From UBA5314 sp964635975 (GTDB lineage: Bacteria; Bacillota; Syntrophomonadia; Syntrophomonadales; Syntrophomonadaceae), in contig CAZWPO010000012.1 in the NCBI GenBank assembly GCA_964635975.1, positions 1-64,000 of the forward strand: 64,000 bases of DNA, read 5' to 3'. Shown here one piece after another: positions 1 through 8,534 of the stretch. A program made the translations under genes and the position numbers. How positions within the stretch are numbered: position 1 is the stretch's first letter; each line of letters starts with the position of its first letter. Below the pieces are notes generated by a model. The model was not told the origin of the DNA, did not search any database, and was given only the letters and a program-made list of their open reading frames with translations.

Positions 1-20
1 TTATGGACAAAATATACCGT

Positions 21-224
21 CTATCGCTGGACATTATGCGGCGGCTGTAACAGTTCATTTAAGAAGGCGGGAGTTGCCACAAGTAATATCTCTTGGATAT
101 TTTTATAAAAAGTATCAATTGGTGATGAGTCCGCATTTTCATCCACGCAAAGGAAATCGTAAATTGACTCTATCCTTTCGAGACCAACGCTTTGGTTTAC
201 GGCCTTTGTCCATTGATTGCTCAT
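21..224 (-). CDS. Small hypothetical protein coupled to the AAA ATPase
   Basis: This 67-residue protein starts with MSNQW at an ATG that overlaps the stop of the upstream ATPase in an ATGA arrangement, so the two genes are probably translationally coupled. An upstream in-frame start at 266 exists but lies inside the ATPase frame and has no ribosome site of its own. No signal peptide, membrane segment or known motif is visible. The tight coupling suggests a partner or effector of the ATPase. I do not recognise the family. The reading frame closes 20 bases from the window edge, so a frameshifted continuation outside cannot be excluded. Confidence 0.5.
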   Translation of the reverse strand: MSNQWTKAVNQSVGLERIESIYDFLCVDENADSSPIDTFYKNIQEILLVATPAFLNELLQPPHNVQR

Positions 225-1924
225 ACAATATATTCCTCTGCATAAGAAAAGATCCGTCTGGCCCATATTGGTCCAACCTGAGGCACCTTTCTAAGTTCTT
301 TGTTTTCGTTATCCATTAATATATCTTTAATTGTCCTTATGGCTGAGTTCTCTTTTATCGTTTTAATTCGATTTTGAGTTAGCGGCAACTCGCTTATATC
401 GTTCGATACTAGCGATTCGAAAACAGAAACACTCTTCAATTGAGCTCCACAGTTTAAACAAAATTTAGAGTGTTCATATAACCTGGGCTCTTTACATCTT
501 TGACATGGTGGTAAAGACAGTGGGAAGGCATTTGCAATTTCATCCCCAATTAATGCCATTGGCGAAATTCTAGTATATGCATGGGCGTTCCTTGTCTTCA
601 GGCAAATATATAGGTTGCTTCCACTTATACTTTGTTGCCCCATAAAAGCATTTCGATCAATTAGAGCTCCATAATGAATGAAGTATTGTTCAAAAACCCC
701 TTTTTCGCCTTTACTAAGTTCACCACGCGGCATCAATAATCCACCATATTGGAAAAACCCAAGTACTTTAGATAGTTCCACCGGCAATGGCTTAGTAATG
801 GTAATCGTAACGCTTTGCTTAGTAGGTTCCTTGCCTTTATTATATTCTTTTATTAAATCAATCATTTTTGTATAAATATTGGTTCCCGTTGAAATGAACT
901 TTTCATATGTGGGAAGTTTCATCTTCAGCGAAGTATAAATATTCATGGATTGTTTAAATGACGCTTCAATAGCATCCATTGCATCCTTCCGGGCGAATTT
1001 GATTTCATATCGTGTAGAGTCCTCAGGTGATATCTCACGGTAGAAACTTCTAACCATATTTAGCAATGCTCTAGGGATCCCAAACGCTGCATAACAAACA
1101 ATATCTAGGAGTTCCTTCTTTTTTGTTAATTGAGCAAAGACCTCTGAGGGTAATCTTCTCTCAAGTAATTCGACCATAAATCTATTGTAATTAGAACTAT
1201 CTGGTTTAAGCCATACGTCAATTTCTTCAGCATCATGCCCAACATGAAAGGTAGACGAATAGATGGTTACCCCTGGGTATATAGCAGCTTTAGGCGATAC
1301 ATATTTGCTTTTTATTTTCCGGAAAAAGTCAAAGAAATCTCTCTGCTGTTCAGTTGAAAACGCATGTGCAGCATCATCAAGAAGCAAAACACAATGTCGC
1401 TTTTCGGCCAAATCCAATATGCTTCTTATTTCTTCTTCAAGAATCTCCATAGTTATTGTTTGATCCTCATTGATTAAATCAGTTTTATCAAATTCGATTC
1501 TATTCAAAATGATATTCACTGTTTTCTTGTCAAATATCAATGAGTCGGGTTCCAGCAACTCAGTATCTTCAATGTAACTGTGTAAACCCTGATAAACCTT
1601 GAACAACATCCATTGATTGAACCAGAAAACAGCATTTGTATTCTTTTTATATAGAGGTTCTAATTTTAGAGATGACTTAAAGTTTACATATATTGCCATC
1701 GATTTCTTGTTGTCATAACAGAGCATATTGTAGGTTTTCAACATCAACGTTGTCTTACCACACCCTCTCGGTCCAGAAATTAATTTAGCACCCCATTGAG
1801 AGAGTTTCTTTACAATTATTTCCTCCTCCGGGTGTTCAATGTTCCACTTATCAAATTCTTCAAGCGGAATATATTCTGCTTGTTCGACGAATATGTTCTC
1901 GTCGATGTTGGTTACTTTTGTCAT
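221..1924 (-). CDS. AAA/ORC-like ATPase with C-terminal zinc ribbon and helix-hairpin-helix
   Basis: The N-terminal half is a P-loop ATPase of the ORC/Cdc6-like or STAND-like type. A Walker A motif, GPRGCGKTT, lies near residues 53-61 and a Walker B motif, VLLLDDAAH, near 181-189. The region after the ATPase core is not recognisable. A four-cysteine zinc ribbon (CQRC...CLNC) follows at about 480-505, and the last 40 residues carry a helix-hairpin-helix-like PQVGP segment that could bind DNA. The ATG at 1924 is preferred over 1930 because AAGGAG sits 8 bases before it. Cargo ATPases of this design occur in mobile elements and are often defence or DNA-handling proteins; that role is inference here. 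Confidence 0.7.
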   Translation of the reverse strand: MTKVTNIDENIFVEQAEYIPLEEFDKWNIEHPEEEIIVKKLSQWGAKLISGPRGCGKTTLMLKTYNMLCYDNKKSMAIYVNFKSSLKLEPLYKKNTNAVFWFNQWMLFKVYQGLHSYIEDTELLEPDSLIFDKKTVNIILNRIEFDKTDLINEDQTITMEILEEEIRSILDLAEKRHCVLLLDDAAHAFSTEQQRDFFDFFRKIKSKYVSPKAAIYPGVTIYSSTFHVGHDAEEIDVWLKPDSSNYNRFMVELLERRLPSEVFAQLTKKKELLDIVCYAAFGIPRALLNMVRSFYREISPEDSTRYEIKFARKDAMDAIEASFKQSMNIYTSLKMKLPTYEKFISTGTNIYTKMIDLIKEYNKGKEPTKQSVTITITKPLPVELSKVLGFFQYGGLLMPRGELSKGEKGVFEQYFIHYGALIDRNAFMGQQSISGSNLYICLKTRNAHAYTRISPMALIGDEIANAFPLSLPPCQRCKEPRLYEHSKFCLNCGAQLKSVSVFESLVSNDISELPLTQNRIKTIKENSAIRTIKDILMDNENKELRKVPQVGPIWARRIFSYAEEYIV

Positions 1925-2244
1925 ATACATTTCTCCTTAACTAGCTTGAAAGCTTCTTTACATAGGGGGGCTTCGTAAATTTTAACAATAGATCAGACAA
2001 CCAGCAGAAGCCAATAAGCCTTTGTCAATGTACCAACAGAAAGAATTGTTTTCGATCCAACCTATAGCAAATTCAGATTCTTATTACATATTTCACCATA
2101 TTTTATTAATTCCCTTTAGAACTATTAAGAAATAATATACCCTTTGTTCCTCTGATTCTTAGGTGGAACATATTTTTGACTGAAAAAATGTCTACTATAA
2201 CATCAAGTGATTATGGGGCAAATATTCTAGCTTATTTGTTGTTT
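1925..2244. other. AT-rich intergenic region between ATPase and integrase
   Basis: This 320-base stretch has no convincing reading frame. It must hold the promoter of the ATPase (minus strand) and the transcription end of the integrase (minus strand). I see no strong hairpin or conserved RNA in it. Confidence 0.4.
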
Positions 2245-3456
2245 TTATTTAATATTTAGAATCTGGTCTAATTTTCTTGAAGCTTCCCGCTGCATCCGTT
2301 CTCTAACGTGCCCGTACGTGTCAGCTGTCATTGTAATAGTACTATGCCCCAGCCTTTCACTGATTACCTTGAGATCCTCACCCAGTTCCAACAGCATCGT
2401 TGCATGACCGTGTCTTAAATCGTGGAATCGGGTCTCTGGTAGTTTGGCTTTTTTTAGATCAGCCTTGAAAGACCGACTTACAAATTCCGGGTTCATTGGC
2501 TGTCCCAGCTCATCCGGGAATACCTGCTTATCCGGGTTAAACGGCGGAATATCCTCGGGTTTCATGTTCTTATGCTTCCCTCTCCATTTGAGTTCTTCTT
2601 GAGCAAGCCGGGATTTCCACGATTTAAGCTCCTCAGTTACTGCATCCGGCAGTGGGACAGTACGTCTTGATTTCTTTGTCTTGGGTTCCTGGAACTTATG
2701 GCCACCTTTGATACGGACCAGGACGCGTCTTACAGTAAGAGTTCCTTTCTTTAGGTCTATATCCTCCCAGCGAAGGCCCAAAAGCTCTGCACGCCTCAAG
2801 CCAGTGCCCCAGGCGGTTAAATAGAGTGGGAAGAGTCGGCAGCTTTTTACACTGGTTAAAAATTTGTTGGTTTCTTCAACTGTCCAGGGCATAAACTCAT
2901 GTTTGATTATTTTTGGTTTATCGACCGCATCACATACGTTTCTAATAACCAGGTTGTTCTTCACGGCCCTTTCTAGGGCTGAATGCAGTACCGCATATAT
3001 ATATTCTACCTGCCGGTGCCCCAGAGGTCCCTTGGTTCGTTTATTACCCTTTTCCAGACGTTCATTAAGCATCTTTTGAACATGCTCTGGCCTTAAGTCT
3101 TTAAGCATTCTTTTCCCGATGGTGGGCTTCAGATGGTTTTCAATGATTCTCTTATAACCTTCATAGGTATTTTGCCGGGTCCGGGTCTTTGCGTAGGTAT
3201 CGAGCCAGGTATCCAGCCAGTTTTCAATAGTTATTTTTCCGGCTTTGGGAACTATGCCTTTCTTAAGATCATCCTCGAAAGTCCGTTTTTTACCGGCTAC
3301 TTCCTTCTGACCCTTACCGTAAACATAATGCTTTTTCTTCTCTCCTGTCTCAGGATCTTCATATCGAGTAACACCGACCCAGGTTCCGTCTTTACGCATA
3401 AATACGCTGCCTTCACCATACGGTCGTTTGTTTCCGCTTTTCTTTTCATGGCCCAT
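2245..3456 (-). CDS. int: Site-specific tyrosine recombinase (phage-type integrase)
   Basis: This 403-residue integrase catalyses insertion and excision of the surrounding element. The N-terminal 60 residues resemble the arm-binding domain of Tn916/phage integrases (GEGSVFMRKDGTW). A SAM-like core-binding domain follows at about 75-180. The catalytic domain shows the first arginine in GTGLRRAELLGL, the HDLRH box in RFHDLRHGHAT and the nucleophilic tyrosine in MTADTYGHV near residue 380. The length is normal. It diverges from the XRE repressor gene at 3623, with two operator-like palindromes between them. The likely attachment site is the tRNA-Leu 3' half at 8535-8588. Confidence 0.95.
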   Translation of the reverse strand: MGHEKKSGNKRPYGEGSVFMRKDGTWVGVTRYEDPETGEKKKHYVYGKGQKEVAGKKRTFEDDLKKGIVPKAGKITIENWLDTWLDTYAKTRTRQNTYEGYKRIIENHLKPTIGKRMLKDLRPEHVQKMLNERLEKGNKRTKGPLGHRQVEYIYAVLHSALERAVKNNLVIRNVCDAVDKPKIIKHEFMPWTVEETNKFLTSVKSCRLFPLYLTAWGTGLRRAELLGLRWEDIDLKKGTLTVRRVLVRIKGGHKFQEPKTKKSRRTVPLPDAVTEELKSWKSRLAQEELKWRGKHKNMKPEDIPPFNPDKQVFPDELGQPMNPEFVSRSFKADLKKAKLPETRFHDLRHGHATMLLELGEDLKVISERLGHSTITMTADTYGHVRERMQREASRKLDQILNIK

Positions 3457-3527
3457 AGTCGTTTAGCTCCTTCCTCCAAAGATTACATACATCAGAAAAT
3501 AATATGGTTATCTGTTATCGTTATAAT

Positions 3528-3544
3528 ATAACTACTGCAGTTAT
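3528..3544. promoter_or_regulatory. Operator-like palindrome 1 of the integrase/repressor region
   Basis: The sequence ATAACT-N5-AGTTAT is a perfect 6-bp inverted repeat. The same pattern with the same spacing recurs at 3589-3605. It lies upstream of the integrase start (3456) and is a plausible binding site for the XRE protein encoded at 3623. Confidence 0.6.
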
Positions 3545-3588
3545 TTTTCAAGCATATAAATGCCTTACTTGCGCATTTATGATAAAAT

Positions 3589-3605
3589 ATAACTGTTATA
3601 GTTAT
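3589..3605. promoter_or_regulatory. Operator-like palindrome 2 of the integrase/repressor region
   Basis: This is the second ATAACT-N5-AGTTAT site, 18 bases upstream of the XRE gene start. Its position over the expected promoter would allow autorepression. A further imperfect hairpin, ATAAATGC...GCATTTAT, lies between the two sites at 3556-3580. Confidence 0.6.
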
Positions 3606-3622
3606 ATTCAGGAGGAATTAGA

Positions 3623-3832
3623 GTGATTAATTTTAGAATTGCTGAAGTAATGGGCCGCCAAAGGTTAACAAAAAAAGCTTTGTCCGAAAAAACCGGTATT
3701 CGCCCTAACACCATTTCAGCACTTTGGTATGGTAGTAGTAAACGACTTGTTATTGAGCACTTAGATCGCCTTTGTGCCGCACTCAATTGTCAGCCTGGTG
3801 AATTGCTAGAGTATGTGCCTGATGATAAATAA
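3623..3832 (+). CDS. XRE/Cro-type helix-turn-helix repressor
   Basis: This 69-residue protein is a single HTH domain of the Cro/CI type (YozG-like), with the recognition region around TKKALSEKTGIRPNTISALW. It starts at GTG behind a good AGGAGG site. It is transcribed away from the integrase and is probably the lysogeny-type repressor of the element. Two matching palindromes immediately upstream are its likely targets. Confidence 0.85.
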   Translation: MINFRIAEVMGRQRLTKKALSEKTGIRPNTISALWYGSSKRLVIEHLDRLCAALNCQPGELLEYVPDDK

Positions 3833-3918
3833 GAACAGTAACCTCCCTCATGCCTTTGATTAAGATATTAGCAGCGGAAGGAAACGAAGTTGACGAAACT
3901 TACTTTCATCAGATCTGC

Positions 3919-4185
3919 TTACTCATCTTCCTCTTCGTCGAATTCTTCATTGTCAGGGGGAGATATTGTATAAACTCTGATCCCAGCTGCTTTTGCCGCT
4001 TCAATTCTTCTGCGCACTTCCTCCGCATTGATGCGTTCGACCTCTTTCCCTCCCTGGGTAACTATGAAGCAATCTGGATTATCATATTCAGCGTCAGCCG
4101 GAACATAGCAGGTGAATTCAATTCTATCATTCTGATGCCTTATTTTTTCCAGACGTTCAATTGAAGATTTTAAGCTCATGTTCAT
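3919..4185 (-). CDS. Hypothetical phage-type protein
   Basis: This 88-residue acidic protein ends in EEFDEEEDE and has a predicted N-terminal helix. It resembles small proteins found next to terminase-like genes in Clostridia prophages, but I cannot name a family. An AAAGGAG site precedes the ATG. It is the last gene of the minus-strand set that runs from the excisionase. Confidence 0.6.
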   Translation of the reverse strand: MNMSLKSSIERLEKIRHQNDRIEFTCYVPADAEYDNPDCFIVTQGGKEVERINAEEVRRRIEAAKAAGIRVYTISPPDNEEFDEEEDE

Positions 4186-4228
4186 CTCCTTTAACGCTTT
4201 GAAGGGTAGTAAGCACCTCGATCCTGGA

Positions 4229-4633
4229 TTACTTCCACCCCTGCTTAAAAGAATGTACTTGCTCTAATTTTTCGACTCGGGTAGCTAGATCATCTAATTC
4301 AATCGCTTTCAAAGCCATTTCCAGTGTCGTACGGGCTGCTGTTACTCGGCTGGAAGGTGTTGCCCCTTCATCCTGCATGACAGCCTGGAGCGTTGCTACT
4401 GCTTGGCTGCTGGCTTGCTGCAACTGGGCAATAGCCTGGCTGACAGCCATACGCCGAGCATCATGATAGTTCTTTTGAAAATCCGGATCTTGAAGCCAAC
4501 GCCAACCGGTGGCCTCACCTATGCCGGCCTTCTTGGAAGCCGCTCTTATATTCGGTTCTGTTAGTAAGAATGCTATAAATAGTTCTCGCTTTCGATCCTG
4601 CTTAGCACCGTGCCCTTTCGGGTTACCAGACAT
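4229..4633 (-). CDS. Phage terminase small subunit-like HTH protein
   Basis: This 134-residue protein has an N-terminal MSGNPKGHGAKQDRK segment followed by an HTH in AASKKAGIGEATGWRWLQDP, then a helical C-terminus. That arrangement is typical of small terminase subunits and related DNA-binding proteins in phage-derived elements. The start at 4633 is chosen because GGGAGG lies just upstream; a longer in-frame extension to 4870 overlaps the next gene and has no good ribosome site. No large terminase or capsid gene is present, so the element looks like a satellite or integrative element, not a full prophage. Confidence 0.7.
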   Translation of the reverse strand: MSGNPKGHGAKQDRKRELFIAFLLTEPNIRAASKKAGIGEATGWRWLQDPDFQKNYHDARRMAVSQAIAQLQQASSQAVATLQAVMQDEGATPSSRVTAARTTLEMALKAIELDDLATRVEKLEQVHSFKQGWK

Positions 4634-4767
4634 AATAATCACTTCCCTCCCTACAGATGGTTCCAGGTGATTGATTTTTTGGATTATATCTTTTTGCGCT
4701 TGCCTACAACTCCGGCTATATAGTTCACAGGAGTAAAAGGTAATCCACCGGTTAAGGAATAACCGTT

Positions 4768-5154
4768 TCATCTCAGATTCTCGATTATGAGGTCCGTTAT
4801 CGAGTTCGCTAGATACTGAGCTGCCTCTTTCGGATTTCTTGCCCTTCTTAGATCCTGAACGTCCACCCACGGCACTCCCTGATCCGGGCCGTCCACCAGC
4901 AGAAGTTTCTCCTGTTGTTTCGGTTCCAGAAAGGTTAGTTTCTCTACCAGGTCTACCAGATCCCTCTGATTTACTACCTTGCTGCGCACCTTAACCTGGC
5001 CGTTGTCCAGCCCCCATTCCACCAGTTGAAGTATTGCCATTCTCTCCGGATCCGGTTGCTGCTTCGCTCTGCGCAGATGGTTGAGTGCCAGTTGATTCAC
5101 CGGCTGCAGATTCAGTTTTTGAAGTTCCTTGTAAAACTCGATTGTTCCTATCAT
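4768..5154 (-). CDS. Hypothetical mobile-element protein
   Basis: This 128-residue protein, MIGTIEFYKELQK..., is mostly helical and polar, without membrane segments. It lies between the terminase-like gene and the replication genes on the same strand. The small open frame upstream stops 3 bases before its ATG, which suggests translational coupling. I do not recognise the family. Confidence 0.6.
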   Translation of the reverse strand: MIGTIEFYKELQKLNLQPVNQLALNHLRRAKQQPDPERMAILQLVEWGLDNGQVKVRSKVVNQRDLVDLVEKLTFLEPKQQEKLLLVDGPDQGVPWVDVQDLRRARNPKEAAQYLANSITDLIIENLR

Positions 5155-5156
5155 CC

Positions 5157-5306
5157 CTAATCCCCATCCAGTAGAGTAAGCAATTCTTTCAGCTCTTCAA
5201 CACTATCGGCTATGGTGGGTTCGGTTGTGGGTCCGTTAGTGTCAATTACAACGATTTGATTATCAGAAGTAGTTTCGTACTTATAGTAATCGCATCTATC
5301 CTTACA
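5157..5306 (-). pseudogene. Small open frame with protein-like sequence but no standard start
   Basis: Reading the minus strand, a 47-residue frame gives sensible protein sequence (...DNQIVVIDTNGPTTEP..., ending LLTLLDGD) and stops just before the 4768-5154 gene. It contains no usable ATG, GTG or TTG near its beginning. A plausible ATG 20 bases upstream (MFVLM) is in another frame, so a one-base change may have disconnected the start. It could be a decayed small gene or use a rare start. Confidence 0.35.
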
Positions 5307-5338
5307 TTAGCACGAACATGTAAACTTTTTTACAAAGA

Positions 5339-6202
5339 TCAGTCGTCCAAAAAAGAGCTCCCCCCGTAGGTGACAAGATCAACCTCAGGGCCGATGCCGG
5401 CCCATTCTTTCAGACGATGATCTTCACCGGTCATTTCAATTTGCCTGGCCCATACCCGGCTGACCGTTCCCATACCCAGTTGGCTCTCCATTTCTTTACC
5501 GCTTAAATTGGTCGTAAATATTGTTGAACGCCGGTTATACCGATAGTCTATGATCTCATAAAACTTCGACCGCACCCATTGGCTCATGTTTTCAGCCCCT
5601 AAGTCATCAATAACCAGCATGTCAACTTGCTTTAAAAGTCTCATGATCTCTATTTCCGCGCTGGAATCCTCCGCCTGGTAGCACTTCCTAAGCCGGTTAA
5701 GTAAGTCAATACTCTTGATCGCTAGAGCGCTGTACCCCTTCTGCCTGGCCTGCCTAGCCATGGCCACAGCTATATGCGTTTTCCCTCGACCGCCTCGGCC
5801 AAATAAGCAGTAATTGACTACCGAGGGAGTAAAGTTCCTACAGATCATCAGGGCCTCTTCATGGCTCTCGTTTTTAGGCTTAAAACCGTCAATGCTCATA
5901 TGCCCGTGAGCTTCGTCTTTCAATAGATCCCATGCCGCGAAATACCTGTCGCTTTCGGTCTGCACCTTTTGCGCTTTTGCCTTTCTTTCTAGCTCAATCT
6001 CTTGGGGAGTTCTGGTTCCTAAGCAGGAGCAGACTGATCGAACTGTGTCCACCAAGTCTGTATCTGTATAGCTGATTCTTTTGTAATAAATCTCCCCGCA
6101 GATTTCACAAACCTTCTCCATCTCGCTAATTATCTGCCAGCCCGGAGGAGTAATTTCATGGAGCGTATTAACCTTGGTACGCTTGGACTCTGTGTTCATC
6201 AT
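5339..6202 (-). CDS. dnaC: DnaC/IstB-type helicase loader ATPase
   Basis: This 287-residue protein would load the replicative helicase onto the element. An N-terminal zinc-binding region has CEICGE and a later CSC pair at about 32-60. The AAA+ core has a Walker A motif, GRGGRGKTH, near 136-144 and a Walker B motif, MLVIDDLGAE, near 195-205, with an R-finger-like IFTTNLS sensor region. Its start overlaps the end of the RepO-like gene by 35 bases, as is common for paired replication genes in phages. Confidence 0.88.
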   Translation of the reverse strand: MMNTESKRTKVNTLHEITPPGWQIISEMEKVCEICGEIYYKRISYTDTDLVDTVRSVCSCLGTRTPQEIELERKAKAQKVQTESDRYFAAWDLLKDEAHGHMSIDGFKPKNESHEEALMICRNFTPSVVNYCLFGRGGRGKTHIAVAMARQARQKGYSALAIKSIDLLNRLRKCYQAEDSSAEIEIMRLLKQVDMLVIDDLGAENMSQWVRSKFYEIIDYRYNRRSTIFTTNLSGKEMESQLGMGTVSRVWARQIEMTGEDHRLKEWAGIGPEVDLVTYGGSSFLDD

Positions 6203-6818
6203 TTGGTATCGCCTCCTTAACGGTGGGTTGGTTTAAATAACTCTCAAACTTTGGGCCGAATAATGTTTCAGGGCGTAAATACTTTGCCATCTCTGTATTG
6301 TTCCATTCCTGGCACTTTCTTCTGATAACAAAATCAAAGTCATTTAGCCTAAAACCCTCATTCCACCTTGCCTCTATGAGCATTTGGGTCTTTTTTGTTG
6401 TTGGTTTATAATTTGTCCCTGCTTCATTATTCAGGAGCTCAACAATTTGCCGGAACAATATTATTTTATTTTCATTCTTTTTTTCTCTTTCTTTCTTGGG
6501 GGGTCTATTCGCCATCACCTCTGAGGGTGATTCTACCCCTACGGCTGAGAGTCTATTTACCCTTACGGGTGTTTTTGCCCTTAGGGGTCTATTTACCCCC
6601 ACCCACTGGGTATAATCCTTATTGATGCCGATACTACGGGCTTGCCTGTCCCCATTTACGGTGATAGTCAAAATTTTCATTTTCGCTAGGTTTTCTAGTT
6701 CTCGTCTTACGTTCCGTTTATTGATTCCAGTAGCCCGCGAAATAAAGCCTGATGAAATAGGGTGTTTAGCTCTATGGAAACCAAAGGTATAGCGCCACAC
6801 AACTAGAATTATATTCAA
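6168..6818 (-). CDS. Phage replication protein O-like / DnaD-like initiator
   Basis: The protein has a winged-helix N-terminus (WRYTFGFHR...ISSGFISRATGINKRNVRREL), a basic linker, and a C-terminal domain of the phage conserved replication type around ARWNEGFRLNDFDFVI. It would recognise the element's origin and recruit the loader encoded downstream. The first standard start in frame is TTG at 6818, but good family-like sequence (YTAVPNQILEALPALKLNGT) continues upstream in frame to about 6890, where a TGA blocks it. The true start is therefore missing or non-standard, and the gene may be damaged at its 5' end. Confidence 0.7.
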   Translation of the reverse strand: MNIILVVWRYTFGFHRAKHPISSGFISRATGINKRNVRRELENLAKMKILTITVNGDRQARSIGINKDYTQWVGVNRPLRAKTPVRVNRLSAVGVESPSEVMANRPPKKEREKKNENKIILFRQIVELLNNEAGTNYKPTTKKTQMLIEARWNEGFRLNDFDFVIRRKCQEWNNTEMAKYLRPETLFGPKFESYLNQPTVKEAIPNDEHRVQAYQG

Positions 6819-6971
6819 TTTGGTGCCATTCAGCTTGAGAGCGGGAAGGGCTTCCAGAATTTGATTAGGAACGGCTGTGTATTTTTCATGGTCTTCGAGA
6901 TGTCACACAGCTGATTACCTCTTGCCTTTACTTGAATTTGTTAAAAATCAACCCATTTTAATCAGGGCTTT

Positions 6972-7166
6972 TTATCGGCCTGCCGCTCGAGTTTCAATCC
7001 ATGCTTCGAGAGCCTTCACCGGTATTAGCCACCTCTTTCCAATTTTAAAACCTGGTAATTCCCCATTGCGAAGCAGCTGAAGAACCGTGCTATTAGCAAC
7101 ACCTATTTTGTCGGCTACCTTTGCAGGTCCTATTGCAAGTGGAGTAGTGGTGTGTTGACGTGCCAT
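6972..7166 (-). CDS. xis: Excisionase-like helix-turn-helix protein
   Basis: This 64-residue protein matches the excisionase/HTH_17 pattern: a winged-helix start at AKVADKIGVANSTVLQLLR followed by GELPGFKIGKRWLIPVKALEAWI. Such proteins direct the integrase towards excision or act as small regulators. It is the first gene of the minus-strand replication set. Confidence 0.85.
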   Translation of the reverse strand: MARQHTTTPLAIGPAKVADKIGVANSTVLQLLRNGELPGFKIGKRWLIPVKALEAWIETRAAGR

Positions 7167-7271
7167 TTTGTTTATGCCTCCTTATTATTGATTTAATTCA
7201 TCAATATGAGCATAATAAATTTAAGCCGTAAATAAAACGAGACAAATTACGGCAAAAAGCGAGGTGGCATT

Positions 7272-8363
7272 TTGGAAGAGTACAAAACTCGCGAGGCATT
7301 TGAATGGTCGTCTGCTTGGCCTAAGTTAAAGTATGAATTTGTATTTCAACAAGGCATTGAAGTCATATCTGCAATAAGCGGGTCAAAAAACGAACCTTAT
7401 GAACCCATGAAGTGCAAGCCCCTTAACAAGAATCCTGAAAAACCTGAAGATCAGAATGTTTGGAGTCCTGGTTCTGCATTGGCTAGAATGGATACAAATA
7501 ACCGCGATAGTATTCTTCAGTTTGTAAACAAATGGGGTTTACTAGGTCTTTGGAGAGTTAAACGATTTCAATTACTTGAAGATGGCGTTTTTAAATATTT
7601 CCCATACCGGTCGACCATAGATCGTCTTGACGGTGAAAAATATTCGGCCTGGTATATTAACTGCGATATTAAACTTTCACAAAAAAAGTACATTTGGCAG
7701 GAACCGCTCCCGGTATTTATTGCAGCAGTCAAAGAGTATCAAAATATCTTTTATAAAAGTATGGGTTTAACTGGGATGGAACCCCCCGGGCAAGTTACAA
7801 AGGATAAAAAAGCTTTGTTCTATGAGGAATGGGACATTGATATACTCAATTTCAATGATGAATCGGTTGATGATAATATTTTCGAGCCCGATGAAGATGA
7901 ATCTATTAATTTATCAGTTGATATTGCAGAGGGAAACAATTATATCCTGGCCATACAGATTAACGATTGTTTAAGACAGGTTCGGCCATCGACTTACTGG
8001 GATCAAAAGAAAAAAGAATGGACCCCTGGTTGGGAATTTGCGAGTCTACTTGATGCTATTTATCTGCAATTATTTCTGGATTTACAGGCGGGCAGGTACT
8101 GGCGTAGATGTAAAAAGAAAAATTGTGGAAAGCCTTTTCGAGCCATTAATCCCAAAGCTGAGCATTGCTCAATACTATGCTCTAAATCCCAGTCAAAAAC
8201 AGATTCACGAGAAGCCCAATGGATAAATAATTTAGAAGATCAATATCCCTATAAGGATCGGACTTGGATTGAAAAGACCGCACAATTATTACTTCAAGAA
8301 AGAGGAGTAGGAGAAAAAAAGCTCAAGATAAGAATGGAACAGATTATTAAAGAGGATATCTAA
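7272..8363 (+). CDS. Hypothetical protein with C-terminal CGNR-like zinc finger
   Basis: This 363-residue protein has no membrane segments. Near residues 279-302 four cysteines (CKKKNC...CSILC) form a treble-clef zinc finger of the CGNR type, set in a sequence that resembles the conserved GRYWRRCK...F...HCS pattern. Members of that group are thought to bind DNA or RNA. The N-terminal 270 residues are not recognisable. It starts at TTG behind GAGGTGG. It is the only plus-strand gene in the right half of the element and sits next to the attachment site, a typical place for cargo. Confidence 0.65.
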   Translation: MEEYKTREAFEWSSAWPKLKYEFVFQQGIEVISAISGSKNEPYEPMKCKPLNKNPEKPEDQNVWSPGSALARMDTNNRDSILQFVNKWGLLGLWRVKRFQLLEDGVFKYFPYRSTIDRLDGEKYSAWYINCDIKLSQKKYIWQEPLPVFIAAVKEYQNIFYKSMGLTGMEPPGQVTKDKKALFYEEWDIDILNFNDESVDDNIFEPDEDESINLSVDIAEGNNYILAIQINDCLRQVRPSTYWDQKKKEWTPGWEFASLLDAIYLQLFLDLQAGRYWRRCKKKNCGKPFRAINPKAEHCSILCSKSQSKTDSREAQWINNLEDQYPYKDRTWIEKTAQLLLQERGVGEKKLKIRMEQIIKEDI

Positions 8364-8400
8364 CACTTTGCTATATATCGGGTTTAGCGTCCATTGCTTT

Positions 8401-8423
8401 ACAGCCAATTTTGCAGCCAATTT
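8401..8423 (+). repeat. Tandem CAGCCAATT boxes next to the attachment site
   Basis: Two copies of CAGCCAATT lie 13 bases apart, about 110 bases inside the tRNA half-site. Short direct repeats in this position commonly serve as integrase arm-binding sites. The role is inferred from position only. Confidence 0.35.
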
Positions 8424-8534
8424 ATCTTGGTGCACTATGATTATTATATTTATTAATGGTTTATAAACTTTTTCAAAATGGCTGTATTTTGCTATCGATA
8501 ATTGATAATGTCCATAATATCGGGATTTAGTAAA

